A stretch of DNA of 64,000 bases from Paraburkholderia oxyphila NBRC 105797 (GCF_000685075.1 NZ_BAYD01000011.1:1-64000); one strand, 5' to 3'; shown: positions 34,288 to 43,505, counted from the first letter of the stretch. Program-made: numbers and translations. The notes: generated by a model not told the origin, from the sequence alone.

Positions 34288-35301
34288 TCAGCCCTGTGCG
34301 ATTTCGATGTTTTCGACCACGCAGCCCGAACCGAAGTCTTCGACGACATACGAGTCGTTCGAGGATTCATAATTCTCGATCCGGTCACGCTTCGGGTTGT
34401 CGATCACGGCACGGCGGCGACCGCCTTCCTGATAGTAGATCGACAGGTGATCGAGGCGCTGGACCATCAGTGCGTTGGCCGGGAAGTACGGAACCGAAAC
34501 CGCCGGAAGGCCGCCGATTCGCTTTTGGCTCACAATCATGTCGGCCGCGAGCTGTTCGGTCGGCGCCTGCTGCGTGTTCAGGATCGGGAAATACTTGTCA
34601 TGCAGTAGGCCACGGCCGCAGATCACGACGAGGCCGGTGTCGTCGCGATACCACGGATCGACGAGATTCGAAAGCACGTCATACACGAGCGCGTCGAGCG
34701 TCTTGTAATCGCCGCCGGCGCCCACGACAACTTTTCCCGAGGCCTTCACGACCTCCTTGAGCACGCGCTCGACGGCTTGTTCGCGGTACTTCTGCAGCCA
34801 GCCTTTGTTCACGTCCTGCAGCAGCGGATTGGCGTTGCGATCCGAGGTGGCGGCGCGGCTCGTGCCGTTGAAGCCGATACAAATGCGGTCGAGCGCCTGA
34901 CGCTGCACGATCGCATCGCGAATGCGCGTCTGGAAATCCTGAAACTTCGCCCAGGCATCGAGCCGCGCATACGGAATGTGCGTGTCGAAATTGGTCTGTG
35001 TGCAGACGTAGCCATTCGCGTCAAGATCGCTCGGATCGCGCGTGTCGCGTTCCTTCGCGCTCGTGTCGGTGGTGCTCGCGATCGGCGAGCCCACGCCGAG
35101 GCCGAGCTTCTGGCCTTGCTGCTCGGTCACGCCGATCACGTTGATCTTGCCGAGGAACGCGCTCGATTCGGTGATGCGGCTTTCGAGCTTCTGCTGTACC
35201 GACGGGTCGACAGAGAATTTCTCGCCAGCGTCGGGGACGCCGTTGAGCTGCGCAATCGCCTTCGTGTAGGCGTTGAACGCAAGCCGGGTTTCGTTACGCA
35301 T
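34288..35301 (-). CDS. N: P2 gpN-like major capsid protein
   Basis: A 337-aa HK97-fold capsid subunit starting MRNETRLAFNAYTKAIAQLNGV. Conserved stretches are FLGKINVIGVTEQQGQKLGLGVG and NKGWLQKYREQAVERVLKEVV. It is expected to be trimmed by the protease domain of gpO. Confidence 0.95.
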   Translation of the reverse strand: MRNETRLAFNAYTKAIAQLNGVPDAGEKFSVDPSVQQKLESRITESSAFLGKINVIGVTEQQGQKLGLGVGSPIASTTDTSAKERDTRDPSDLDANGYVCTQTNFDTHIPYARLDAWAKFQDFQTRIRDAIVQRQALDRICIGFNGTSRAATSDRNANPLLQDVNKGWLQKYREQAVERVLKEVVKASGKVVVGAGGDYKTLDALVYDVLSNLVDPWYRDDTGLVVICGRGLLHDKYFPILNTQQAPTEQLAADMIVSQKRIGGLPAVSVPYFPANALMVQRLDHLSIYYQEGGRRRAVIDNPKRDRIENYESSNDSYVVEDFGSGCVVENIEIAQG

Positions 35302-35337
35302 GTGTCTTATCTCCGGGGGCGTTGAGTGAATGGCCGG

Positions 35338-36228
35338 TTAGCAATCGGTCTGAATGGTGCCGCTTTGCCCGGTCACGGAGGGGCGCTGGCCGCCGGCTCT
35401 TTCCATCGAGAGCTTCACCGTCAGGTCTGCGAATGCCTGGTCGGATGCTTCGCGAGCTTTCTTTTCGGTGGCGAGCTCGGCGCGCACTGCGTCGAGCTGC
35501 GCGGTGAAGCTGGCGACGCGCTCGGCGTGCTCGCGACCGTGGTTCGCGAGGGCCTCGACGGCCTGCGTCATATCTGCGAATCGCGTGTCGTCTGCGGCGC
35601 CCTTCTTCTTCGCGAGGCCGATGATTTCGGACACTCGCGCAAAGAGCGAGGCAGCGGCACCGACGGCGGGCTCGCCGGCCAGCTCGAACTCGATCCCGGT
35701 CTCGGCGGCAGCGGTAAACAGGTTGTCGGGGCCTAGCTTGCGCGCGGCGAGCGGGCTGGCTTCGCCCTTCTTCACCTGACTGGCCGAGAAAGCCAGAATG
35801 TCAGTGCCGAGGCTCGCGGGGCTGTCGGTCACGGCAAGGCCGACGAGATAGGCCTGTTTCGTGTCGGCAAACGACGGGTCGACTTCGATTGACGTGAACA
35901 CCTTTTGGCGTGCCTTCGTCATGGACACGAGCGAGGGCGTCGGTGAAATCTGTGCGTACAGGCCGAGCTTGCCGGAGAACTCTCCGGTTTCGTCGCGTGC
36001 TTCCAGTGCGAGAACGTCGCCGTATGCATTGAACGGGCCATCGGGCAACACGCCGCGAATGTGTTCGAGGTTCACACGTGCGCCGTACAGCGTCGGGCTG
36101 TAGTTCTTCGCCATCTGTGCGATCCAATCGCGCGAGATGCTGCGGCCGTCAGTCGTCGCGCCTTCAACGGCGACGCGGAACCACTTCGACGTGCTCGCGT
36201 GATTCGTGTTGCTCGATTGCCGGTTCAT
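35338..36228 (-). CDS. O: P2 gpO-like capsid scaffold/protease
   Basis: A 296-aa protein. The N-terminal half (SKWFRVAVEGATTDGRSISRDWIAQMAKNY; ALEARDETGEFSGKLGLYAQISPTPSLV) is the serine protease part. The C-terminal half is a coiled-coil scaffold. It opens the minus-strand late operon and is divergent from P. Confidence 0.93.
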   Translation of the reverse strand: MNRQSSNTNHASTSKWFRVAVEGATTDGRSISRDWIAQMAKNYSPTLYGARVNLEHIRGVLPDGPFNAYGDVLALEARDETGEFSGKLGLYAQISPTPSLVSMTKARQKVFTSIEVDPSFADTKQAYLVGLAVTDSPASLGTDILAFSASQVKKGEASPLAARKLGPDNLFTAAAETGIEFELAGEPAVGAAASLFARVSEIIGLAKKKGAADDTRFADMTQAVEALANHGREHAERVASFTAQLDAVRAELATEKKAREASDQAFADLTVKLSMERAGGQRPSVTGQSGTIQTDC

Positions 36229-36370
36229 CTGATTTGGACTCCATCTGATTTAATCTTGTAATCGAATGTTGCCTGGATGAAAGCAGGCGGGCAATCAAGC
36301 TCCACAGTGGTTTGGCCGGGTACAAACGCAAACGCTGCGCGCGCGCGTGATAGATCGTTACGCTCCTGCC

Positions 36371-38137
36371 ATGCTTGAGACGAACGACAACGTAGCGCCC
36401 GCATCGGACGCAAAGAACGCAGCGCGCGCCTTGTACTGGCAAGGGTGGCGCGTGTCGTCTATCGCACGTCATCTCGAACTGAAGCGCTCCACCGTGGAAA
36501 CGTGGAAGCAGCGCGACGGTTGGGATAAGGCCGCGCCGGTCGACACGATCGAGCTGACGACCGAAATGCGTGTCAATGCGCTGATCGCGAAAGAAACGAA
36601 AGACCCAGGCGACTACAAGGAAATCGACCTGTTGATGCGTCAGCTCGAACGCATCGCGCGTGTGCGCAAGTACGGCGAGACTGGCAGGGAATCGGACCTG
36701 AATCCGAACATCGAGGCACGCAATGCAGCGCCGAAGAAAAAGGCCGCGCGTAACGCGTTCAGCGACGAACAGGTCGAAAAGATCAATGACGTGTTTCGTG
36801 AATCGCTATTCGACTACCAGAAGGTATGGTTTCGCAGCGGCGAGCAGCGCACGCGCAACGTCCTCAAGTCGAGGCAGATCGGCGCGACGTGGTATTTCGC
36901 GCGCGAGGCGCTGGTCGACGCGCTCAACACGGGCCGCAACCAGATTTTCTTGTCGGCCAGCAAGGCACAGGCGCACGTATTCAAGCAGTACATCACGCAG
37001 TTTGCACGCGAGGCCGCCGACGTGGATCTCTCCGGTGACCCGATCGTGCTGCCAAACGAGGCGATTCTCTACTTTCTCGGCACGAACGCGCGCACGGCGC
37101 AGAGCTATCACGGCAACTTCTATTTCGATGAGTATTTCTGGGTGCCGAAATTCACGGCGCTCAACAAGGTCGCGTCAGGCATGGCGATGCACAAGCACTG
37201 GCGCAAAACCTACTTCTCGACGCCTTCGAGCATCGGGCACGAGGCCTATAAATTCTGGAGCGGCGAGCACATCAACCGCGGCCGCGCGAAAGCCGATCAC
37301 GTTCACTTCGACGTAACGCACGAGGCACTTGCGCGCGGCCGTCTTTGCGAGGATCGGCAATGGCGGCAGATCGTCACGGTCGAGGATGCGGCACGCGCAG
37401 GTTGCACGCTGTTCGATCTTCACGAACTGCAGCTCGAATACAGCGCCGAGGAGTATGCGAACCTGCTCATGTGCCAGTTTATCGACGATACTGCGTCGAT
37501 TTTCAGCCTGGCAAACCTTCAGCGTTGCATGGTCGACTCGTGGGAAGTGTGGGAAGACTTCGAGCCCCTGCTCGCGCGCCCGTTCGGTTATCGGCCAGTG
37601 TGGGTCGGGTACGACCCGGCCCTTTCAGGGGACTCGGCGGGCTGCGTGGTGGTCGCGCCGCCGGTGGTCGAGGGCGGACCGCTGCGCGTGCTGGAAAAGC
37701 ATCAGTGGCGAGGCATGGACTTCGAGGCGCAAGCGCGGAGCATCGAAGAAATCACGAAGCGCTTTAACGTCACGTACATGGCGGTCGACACGACGGGTAT
37801 CGGCCAGGGCGTCTATCAGCTCGTGAAGCAGTTCTACCCGCGCGTCGTCGCGTTCAATTATTCGCCCGAAGTGAAAGGCCGGCTCGTGCTGAAAGGCCTG
37901 TCTGTCGTCGGCAATGCCCGCCTGCAGTTTGACGCGGGCTGGACCGATATGGCGGCCGCATTCATGGCGATCAAAAAGACAGTAACGGCGAGCGGGCGGC
38001 AGGTCACATACGAGGCCGGCCGCAATGAGGAAACGGGACACGCTGACCTCGCTTGGGCGGTCCTGCACGCAATTTCAAACGAGCCGCTGGAAGGCATGGC
38101 GGCCCGCAATTCTGGTTTCATGGAGATTTCCGCATGA
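36371..38137 (+). CDS. P: P2 gpP-like large terminase ATPase
   Basis: A 588-aa packaging motor. An N-terminal HTH (ARHLELKRSTVETWKQRDGWD) precedes the ATPase region (VLKSRQIGATWYFAREALVDAL, then YFDEYFWVP) and the nuclease-like domain with VGYDPALSGDS. I used the ATG at 36371. An in-frame GTG at 36347 is possible, and no strong ribosome site decides between them. Confidence 0.94.
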   Translation: MLETNDNVAPASDAKNAARALYWQGWRVSSIARHLELKRSTVETWKQRDGWDKAAPVDTIELTTEMRVNALIAKETKDPGDYKEIDLLMRQLERIARVRKYGETGRESDLNPNIEARNAAPKKKAARNAFSDEQVEKINDVFRESLFDYQKVWFRSGEQRTRNVLKSRQIGATWYFAREALVDALNTGRNQIFLSASKAQAHVFKQYITQFAREAADVDLSGDPIVLPNEAILYFLGTNARTAQSYHGNFYFDEYFWVPKFTALNKVASGMAMHKHWRKTYFSTPSSIGHEAYKFWSGEHINRGRAKADHVHFDVTHEALARGRLCEDRQWRQIVTVEDAARAGCTLFDLHELQLEYSAEEYANLLMCQFIDDTASIFSLANLQRCMVDSWEVWEDFEPLLARPFGYRPVWVGYDPALSGDSAGCVVVAPPVVEGGPLRVLEKHQWRGMDFEAQARSIEEITKRFNVTYMAVDTTGIGQGVYQLVKQFYPRVVAFNYSPEVKGRLVLKGLSVVGNARLQFDAGWTDMAAAFMAIKKTVTASGRQVTYEAGRNEETGHADLAWAVLHAISNEPLEGMAARNSGFMEISA

Positions 38138-39177
38138 GCGCGAAACACAAACGCAACGCACAGCTCACGCGCGCCGTCGAGCCGGTCGCCGAGGTATCGC
38201 GCGCACCGCAGGCAACCGCATTCACGTTCGGCGATCCGATGCCGGTGCTCAACCGCGTCGATCTTCTCGATTTCGCTGAGCTGGTCGAGGTCAACGGCTG
38301 GTATGAACCGCCGATTAGCTGGACGGGGCTCGCGAAGTCCTTCCGGGCCGGTACACATCACGCGTCCGCGCTCTACTTCAAGCGCAATGTGCTGGCGTCG
38401 ACGTTCATTCCACACCCCCTACTCTCGCGCGACACGTTTCGACGCTGGGCGCTCGACTTCCTCATGTTTGGCAATGGATACATTGAGCGGCAGACGAATC
38501 GGCTCGGCGGGACGCTGAAATTCGAGGCGGTGCCAGCGAAGTACACGCGGCGGCGCGTCGACCTGTTGCGCTACGTCCAAACGGACGGCTGGAAGGCTGT
38601 ACACGAATTCGACACCGGCACAGTACATCACTTGGTCGAGCCTGACGTGAACCAGGAGGTGTATGGCCTGCCCGAATATCTCGGCGCCCTGCACGCGGCC
38701 TGGTTGAACGAGTCGTCGACGCTGTTTCGTCGGCGCTACTACGAGAACGGAAGTCACGCCGGCTTCATCCTGTACCTGACCGACCCGGCACAGAATCAGG
38801 ATGATGTTGATTCGTTGCGCGATGCACTCAAGCACGCGAAGGGGCCAGGGAATTTCCGTAACCTGTTCTATTACGCGCCGGGCGGCAAAAAAGACGGCCT
38901 GCAGCTCATACCGGTGTCGGAAGTGGCCGCGAAGGACGAGTTTTTCAACATCAAGAACATCACTCGTGACGACCTGCTCGCGGCGCATCGCGTGCCGCCG
39001 CAGTTGCTCGGCATTGTGCCAAGTAATACCGGCGGCTTCGGGGCGGCGGACACGGCAGCGAAGGTATTCGGGCGGAACGAAATCGCTCCCATGCAAGCGC
39101 AGTTCCTCGCGCTAAACGATTGGGCTGGCGATGAGATCATTCGCTTCTCCCCTTACGCGCTTGACGTTGAGATCTAG
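38134..39177 (+). CDS. Q: P2 gpQ-like portal protein
   Basis: A 347-aa portal. The segments WYEPPISWTGLAKSFRAGTHHASALYFKRNVLASTF and DLLAAHRVPPQLLGIVPSNTGGFG are conserved. The ATG overlaps the stop of P (ATGA), which rules out the longer upstream frame. Confidence 0.94.
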   Translation: MSAKHKRNAQLTRAVEPVAEVSRAPQATAFTFGDPMPVLNRVDLLDFAELVEVNGWYEPPISWTGLAKSFRAGTHHASALYFKRNVLASTFIPHPLLSRDTFRRWALDFLMFGNGYIERQTNRLGGTLKFEAVPAKYTRRRVDLLRYVQTDGWKAVHEFDTGTVHHLVEPDVNQEVYGLPEYLGALHAAWLNESSTLFRRRYYENGSHAGFILYLTDPAQNQDDVDSLRDALKHAKGPGNFRNLFYYAPGGKKDGLQLIPVSEVAAKDEFFNIKNITRDDLLAAHRVPPQLLGIVPSNTGGFGAADTAAKVFGRNEIAPMQAQFLALNDWAGDEIIRFSPYALDVEI

Positions 39178-39839
39178 CCGTTGTCCGGTTGGCGACGCCC
39201 ATTGTTAATTATCGCTCTAACAAAATGATGCATACCGGTCGTGGGATTCCCGTACGGCATACCGTTCTCCTTCGCCATACGCTCAAGCTCCCGCGCTCTG
39301 CGTTCAGCGTGGTCAACGCGATCGGCCAAATCCTCGAAACCGACAATAGGGTTATTTTTGTGATGATATGGCGGCGCGATCTCCGCGAGTCTTGCCTGCA
39401 TCACGTCGCGTTCGACGTGCGCGTTGCAGTCGGCGTAGTGGAGATAAGGCCAAATCTCGAAGCAAGGAGTAGACACCGCAATCAAGATCTTGTGCTCGAT
39501 TGCAAGCTTGATCGCTTCGTCAAAATGCGGATGCTCGTCGCGATCAAAGATAGCCCATACGACGAATCCATAGCCAATTTTTTCAGGATTCTTCCGGTAT
39601 TCCTCCATTAGCCGCTCGCGCTCATCAATAGCAAGTCTCACTAGGGTAAGTGGAACCCCCTTTTCTTTCAGAATGCGCAATCGCACGGCGCCAACACCGT
39701 AGTAGTTTGTGCATGCTGTCAGGTATTCCGGTTCCGTCGAAACGCCTTCGCAAGCAATCACAAACTCAACTTTCGGCTGTCTAACCGGACCATGCCGTGT
39801 AATCGAAGGGACCGCTGGGGCAGCTCGTCGCTTAGGCAT
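39174..39839 (-). CDS. RloB-family protein, AbiLii-like defence component
   Basis: A 221-aa RloB-like protein. The basic N-terminus is followed by VEFVIACEGVSTEPEYLTAC, RIAIDERERLMEEYRKNPEKI-like charged helices and VVWAIFDRDEHPHFDEAIKLA with FEIWPYLHY, typical of the RloB Toprim-like fold. GGGGAG seven bases before the ATG at 39839 fits this start, and it overlaps the ATPase gene by 8 bp. In the known AbiL abortive-infection system an AAA ATPase and a RloB protein act together. Here the pair sits in the P2 hot spot just past Q. Confidence 0.8.
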   Translation of the reverse strand: MPKRRAAPAVPSITRHGPVRQPKVEFVIACEGVSTEPEYLTACTNYYGVGAVRLRILKEKGVPLTLVRLAIDERERLMEEYRKNPEKIGYGFVVWAIFDRDEHPHFDEAIKLAIEHKILIAVSTPCFEIWPYLHYADCNAHVERDVMQARLAEIAPPYHHKNNPIVGFEDLADRVDHAERRARELERMAKENGMPYGNPTTGMHHFVRAIINNGRRQPDNG

Positions 39840-41172
39840 CCTCATGCTCCCCTCGCAGGAGAGGCAGATCTTCCGTCGTCTCCCATTTGATATCGGGTTT
39901 GGAAAAGAACGGAATAGCGCCGAAGCGACCATTTAGATAACCTTTTTCGAGATTATCGCGTTTATCAACGTCAATTTCAGTCAAAGGAAAGAAATGCGTA
40001 GCGCCTTCACGATCTTTCTCTGCAAACCAAATCTGATCCCTACGGAACATACCGTCACACAACAGATTCGTATCGTGCGTACTGAATACCAATTGGGCAC
40101 CGCCGACGTTGATTTTTTGGTCTCCGAATAGTCCTACAAGCTTTCTCGACATCAAGGGATGGAGAGAATTACTCAACTCGTCGATTATGAGAACCCCACC
40201 CGAACGGAGAGCAGACAAAATAGGACCGATTGCGGATAAAATTGCCTTTGTCCCGGCACTCTCGGCATCCAGCTTCAAACGGTACTCTTTCCCGCCTACA
40301 CCTTTGTGTGTAAATGAGGCTCGTCGCCTAGGGAAATCTGTTGCTTCATCTAAGGCAGAAATCGAATGTCGCTTGAGGAAGGTACGAAACTCTGTAACGA
40401 AATTCTTCGTTTGGTCATCCTGCTCGATGACCTCGTACGTTACGTTAGAAATACCCGTATCGGCCACCTTTAGGAATTCCAGTGCGTCGCCCTCCAACTC
40501 CTTATGCTCATCGAAGAACTTCGCAACCGCGCTCCCCAAAATCACGGCATTAGAATCTGTCGAAAGCACTTCCATTTTTGCAACAATGAGTTCGTAAATT
40601 TTCGATAGCTGCTGATGCGCATTTTGTGCCGCGGCGGACAAAAATAGGCTGTTCGCGCGAACTATCTTCTCAATTAGCTTATTTTCCCCCTTCAATTCTT
40701 TTCCGAAATAAATGGGCTCACCGTCATCCGTACGATGAAACCATGTTTGACGTGATTTCCGCGTCTTGTTGAGCGGTATCGCGAACAGCCATTCTTCATT
40801 GACCTTTTTCCCGTCAACGATGAACCCGTAGTGAAATCTCGTCTCGTCAAACTCGAGGTCGATATCGTACCGAGACGGTCTCGTGCTCGAGACTTCGTCT
40901 AGGGCGAAGGGGGCGTAGGCGGTCCCGCCCGTGGCATCGCCGCGGGTGTGACTGAACCTCACGACCGATTGCATGAACCGGAGCGCATCTAGCAGCGTAC
41001 TTTTGCCCGAGGCGTTCGCCCCATAGATTGCCGCAACCGGTACCACCTTGACGCGCGAATCGCTCGACTGCAGCAGGCGCGTTGCGTCATCCTTGATAGA
41101 AGACGCTGTCAAAAGGATCTGCTGATAGTTCCTAACGGACTTGTGATTCTCAACACCGAAACGAAGAAGCAT
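39832..41172 (-). CDS. AAA ATPase (ABC/SMC-like), AbiLi-like defence component
   Basis: A 446-aa COG1106-type ATPase. It begins MLLRFGVENHKSVRNYQQILL, typical of this family, with Walker A AAIYGANASGKSTLLDAL (about residue 65) and a Walker B near the end, GGVLIIDELSNSLHPLMS, followed by the H-loop-type FSTHDTNLL. A strong AGGAGG lies nine bases upstream of the ATG at 41172, so the longer frame to 41304 is not used. It is the first gene of a two-gene operon with RloB and is more AT-rich than the phage genes. Confidence 0.85.
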   Translation of the reverse strand: MLLRFGVENHKSVRNYQQILLTASSIKDDATRLLQSSDSRVKVVPVAAIYGANASGKSTLLDALRFMQSVVRFSHTRGDATGGTAYAPFALDEVSSTRPSRYDIDLEFDETRFHYGFIVDGKKVNEEWLFAIPLNKTRKSRQTWFHRTDDGEPIYFGKELKGENKLIEKIVRANSLFLSAAAQNAHQQLSKIYELIVAKMEVLSTDSNAVILGSAVAKFFDEHKELEGDALEFLKVADTGISNVTYEVIEQDDQTKNFVTEFRTFLKRHSISALDEATDFPRRRASFTHKGVGGKEYRLKLDAESAGTKAILSAIGPILSALRSGGVLIIDELSNSLHPLMSRKLVGLFGDQKINVGGAQLVFSTHDTNLLCDGMFRRDQIWFAEKDREGATHFFPLTEIDVDKRDNLEKGYLNGRFGAIPFFSKPDIKWETTEDLPLLRGEHEDA

Positions 41173-41191
41173 GACGCCACCTCCTATAACT

Positions 41192-41222
41192 CTATTTTTC
41201 CGAAGATTATACGGAAAAATAG
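41192..41222. promoter_or_regulatory. Perfect 11-bp inverted repeat before the AbiL-like operon
   Basis: CTATTTTTCCG and CGGAAAAATAG, 9 bp apart, lie 20 bp upstream of the ATPase start and just beyond its ribosome site. It may be an operator or fold in the leader RNA. Confidence 0.6.
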
Positions 41223-41425
41223 CCTTAGAGGGTTGATTCGCAGCATGTAGGTACAACTTGTTCGCGTGTACCGACTCACTTTCGCGGCTTTGATATGACC
41301 CCATTAAAAGTTCGCGTTTTTTGCGTCATCTTGCAGCAGGCTGCAGGGTCTAATTAAGCTCTGTCCCCCCCAGTGGGACAAGCCCAGCGGTTCTGCCGGT
41401 TTGCGTCGAAAATTGAGGTCCTCGA

Positions 41426-41450
41426 CTCGCGCAGGCGGGGAGGGGGACTG
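41426..41450. other. Candidate cos (packaging) region
   Basis: The run GCAGGCGGGGAGGGGGACTG shares AGGCGGGGA with the P2 cohesive end GGCGAGGCGGGGAAAGCAC as I recall it. The position is right for P2 layout, between Q and the A-side hot spot. Confidence 0.3.
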
Positions 41451-41645
41451 CGTTTTTTGGTGGCTGGATGGACGTGCACGCGCCCCACCCCGGCGAATCT
41501 GGCCGCCGCTTGATGGCCTGCGCGTCACGCCACGCCTCCGCAGATGCCCGGTCGCCCCCTTCTCGCACTCTACGTACGTCGGCCGCTCCTAACGCCTCCT
41601 ATCGAGGCCGCCCGCCGTGCTCCAGCGTCGGCATTGGGCGTTACA

Positions 41646-41661
41646 CTGTATATTTATACAG
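41646..41661. promoter_or_regulatory. LexA (SOS) box within a 40-bp near-palindrome
   Basis: CTGTATATTTATACAG is a perfect CTGT-N8-ACAG LexA box. It is centred in TTGGGCGTTACACTGTA (41634) and TACAGTATAACGCCCAA (41657), 17-bp arms with one mismatch. A -10-like TATAAC follows at 41662, and the ATG of the next gene is at 41681. Confidence 0.75.
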
Positions 41662-41680
41662 TATAACGCCCAAATCAGTC

Positions 41681-41929
41681 ATGCGAGACCGGCCGCCGCT
41701 CACCGCCGCCCGCCTTGCCCAAATCTGGGATGAATTTCCGCACCCGATCGTGCTCGAATTGCTATGGGAGATTCATCGGCTGCGCTCGACCATCTCGCGG
41801 GCGAACCTTTGGCGGACGGGCCAAGATCGCCGAGGCGCGGTCGGTCGCCCCACTGAAGTGGGTGACGCCATACCGACGCGAGACGGCCGTTCACTTGTTC
41901 AGATCGGCGAGTCTTTGCCGATAGTGTAG
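41681..41929 (+). CDS. Small protein downstream of a LexA box, unknown function
   Basis: An 82-aa protein. The first half is compact and helix-prone (TAARLAQIWDEFPHPIVLELLWEIHRLRST). The second half is loose and polar. The ATG is only 20 bp past a strong LexA box, and the stop is 33 bp before the KAP NTPase gene. In the related phage 186 the SOS-induced gene is the antirepressor Tum. No sequence similarity to Tum is claimed, but an inducer or SOS-linked defence role is a reasonable guess. The codon pattern is GC-rich, unlike KAP. Confidence 0.6.
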   Translation: MRDRPPLTAARLAQIWDEFPHPIVLELLWEIHRLRSTISRANLWRTGQDRRGAVGRPTEVGDAIPTRDGRSLVQIGESLPIV

Positions 41930-41962
41930 GCTTGGGGTTTTTCTTCAATAACCGATAAAGAA

Positions 41963-43399
41963 ATGGCCGACCAACAAGTAATTTCTGACGATCCATTTGC
42001 AAACGATCAGTTAGATAGGAAAAAAGCTGCCGAATTTCTAACTAACTTCCTCATCGGTCGGCATCGAGTCGCGGGCAGTGTTGAGGGAAACCAGAGCTTT
42101 GTCTTGAATGTAAACGCAGAATGGGGCCTCGGCAAAACATACTTTCTTCGTGAGTGGGCAAAGATGCTGCGCAATCAAGGTCACTTCGTAGTGTACTTTG
42201 ACGCGTGGGAGAATGATTACTCAGCCGATCCCTTCGTCGGCTTCATGTCAGCGATCAACGCTCAACTGAAAGCTAGTCTGCCAACGAAAGGAAAAATTTC
42301 TCTGCAAGCGCAAGCAATGACCCGAGCAGGGAGCCGCGTGATTAAAACAGCGGCTCCTAGTATCGCTTTTGCAGTCATCAAAAATTTTACCGGTGTAGAT
42401 GTAAAAAGCGATATTTTGAATCATGTCGATAAAGCAACGAAAAGCGCTGGAAAGGAAATCGCCTCCACCATAAAGGCCGATCTTGAAAAACAAAACAAAG
42501 ACCTGAAAAATGCAATTGGTGATTTTAAGAAATCATTTTCGTCTTTCGCGCAAATTTACGAAAAAGAACATCCTACCAAATTGCCAATATTTCTGATGGT
42601 TGACGAGCTGGATCGATGCCGACCGTCATATGCGATTGAACTTCTTGAAAAGATAAAGCATATTTTTCGCGTTGATAACGTCTATACCGTAGTTGCGACA
42701 GACTCTCAGCAACTAGCCCATTCCATAAAGGCGGTGTATGGATCCGAATTCGATTCGCGCAAATATCTGCGACGTTTTTTTGATCACGAATCGCGCCTTG
42801 ATACCCCGCAATTCGCACAACTCGCTGCAGCTATGTTGGAGCAACGCAAGTTGGCCGATGACCCTAAAATCGACAACGTAATACAGCGACCGGGCGGATT
42901 GCCAACAAGTTCTGAGGTTCTGGCCAAAATTGGCCAAGCGATGAAAGTTACGACGCGCGATTTCATGAGATCGATCGATATATTGGATACGATCCGGATA
43001 ACGCAATCAGATCAAATCGACCTGATTGCGATGACCTTTCTTATCATGTTGTACGTCTCTCATGTGGACCTTTTCGATGCCTACACTCGAACCCTCAGCG
43101 CGTCTTCAATTGTGAAGAACACAACAGTGCACTTTGATACAAGTATTACTTGGAATGAGATAGGAGAACGTTCTGACGGTTTTGGCGGTCAAATCGAGAT
43201 TCAGGTGCCTGCAATTGAATGGGTGCTGGATTACATGACGGGCGTCTGGTCCGACAGACCACTCGAAACCGACCATTCGTGGGTTATTTTGCGCAACGCG
43301 ATACGGAAACTCGGTATGGGATCCGCAAGCAATACGAGTCAAAGCAGCCTGCAGAAGTATCACCGAGTTGTCTCTATGGCGGGGCACTTCAGTATTTGA
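41963..43399 (+). CDS. KAP-family P-loop NTPase
   Basis: A 478-aa KAP NTPase. Walker A is NAEWGLGKTYFLREW (about residue 51), the family DAWEND motif follows, and Walker B is LPIFLMVDELDRCRPSYAIELLEKIKHIF. Membrane segments inserted in many KAP proteins are not obvious here. The gene is strikingly AT-rich compared with its neighbours, a sign of recent transfer. Some KAP proteins, such as F-plasmid PifA, exclude phages. Its site in the P2 hot spot beside an AbiL-like pair makes a defence role likely but unproven. It may be co-transcribed with the LexA-box gene. Confidence 0.85.
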   Translation: MADQQVISDDPFANDQLDRKKAAEFLTNFLIGRHRVAGSVEGNQSFVLNVNAEWGLGKTYFLREWAKMLRNQGHFVVYFDAWENDYSADPFVGFMSAINAQLKASLPTKGKISLQAQAMTRAGSRVIKTAAPSIAFAVIKNFTGVDVKSDILNHVDKATKSAGKEIASTIKADLEKQNKDLKNAIGDFKKSFSSFAQIYEKEHPTKLPIFLMVDELDRCRPSYAIELLEKIKHIFRVDNVYTVVATDSQQLAHSIKAVYGSEFDSRKYLRRFFDHESRLDTPQFAQLAAAMLEQRKLADDPKIDNVIQRPGGLPTSSEVLAKIGQAMKVTTRDFMRSIDILDTIRITQSDQIDLIAMTFLIMLYVSHVDLFDAYTRTLSASSIVKNTTVHFDTSITWNEIGERSDGFGGQIEIQVPAIEWVLDYMTGVWSDRPLETDHSWVILRNAIRKLGMGSASNTSQSSLQKYHRVVSMAGHFSI

Positions 43400-43505
43400 G
43401 CGCTACGCTATCGGCTCTTCGGCTTGTGAATTGGGTACGTCGCTATCTTCCTTTCGACTTTGCTTCACAGTGCGCTTAGTGATCTCGTCCGTTGCGTGAT
43501 TCCTT

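Larger units (their letters stand above)
41173..41680. other. Non-coding spacer between AbiL-like operon and LexA-box gene
   Basis: These 508 bp hold the AbiL-operon inverted repeat (41192-41222), a GC-rich middle with a cos-like G-rich stretch (41430-41450) and the LexA-box palindrome (41634-41673). Short open frames here have no recognisable protein sequence. Confidence 0.6.

Noticed and set aside
41304..41592. Short open frames on both strands in the GC-rich spacer
   Set aside because: Low-complexity Arg/Pro/Ser content, no domain, weak starts. The spacer fits a cos or regulatory region better.
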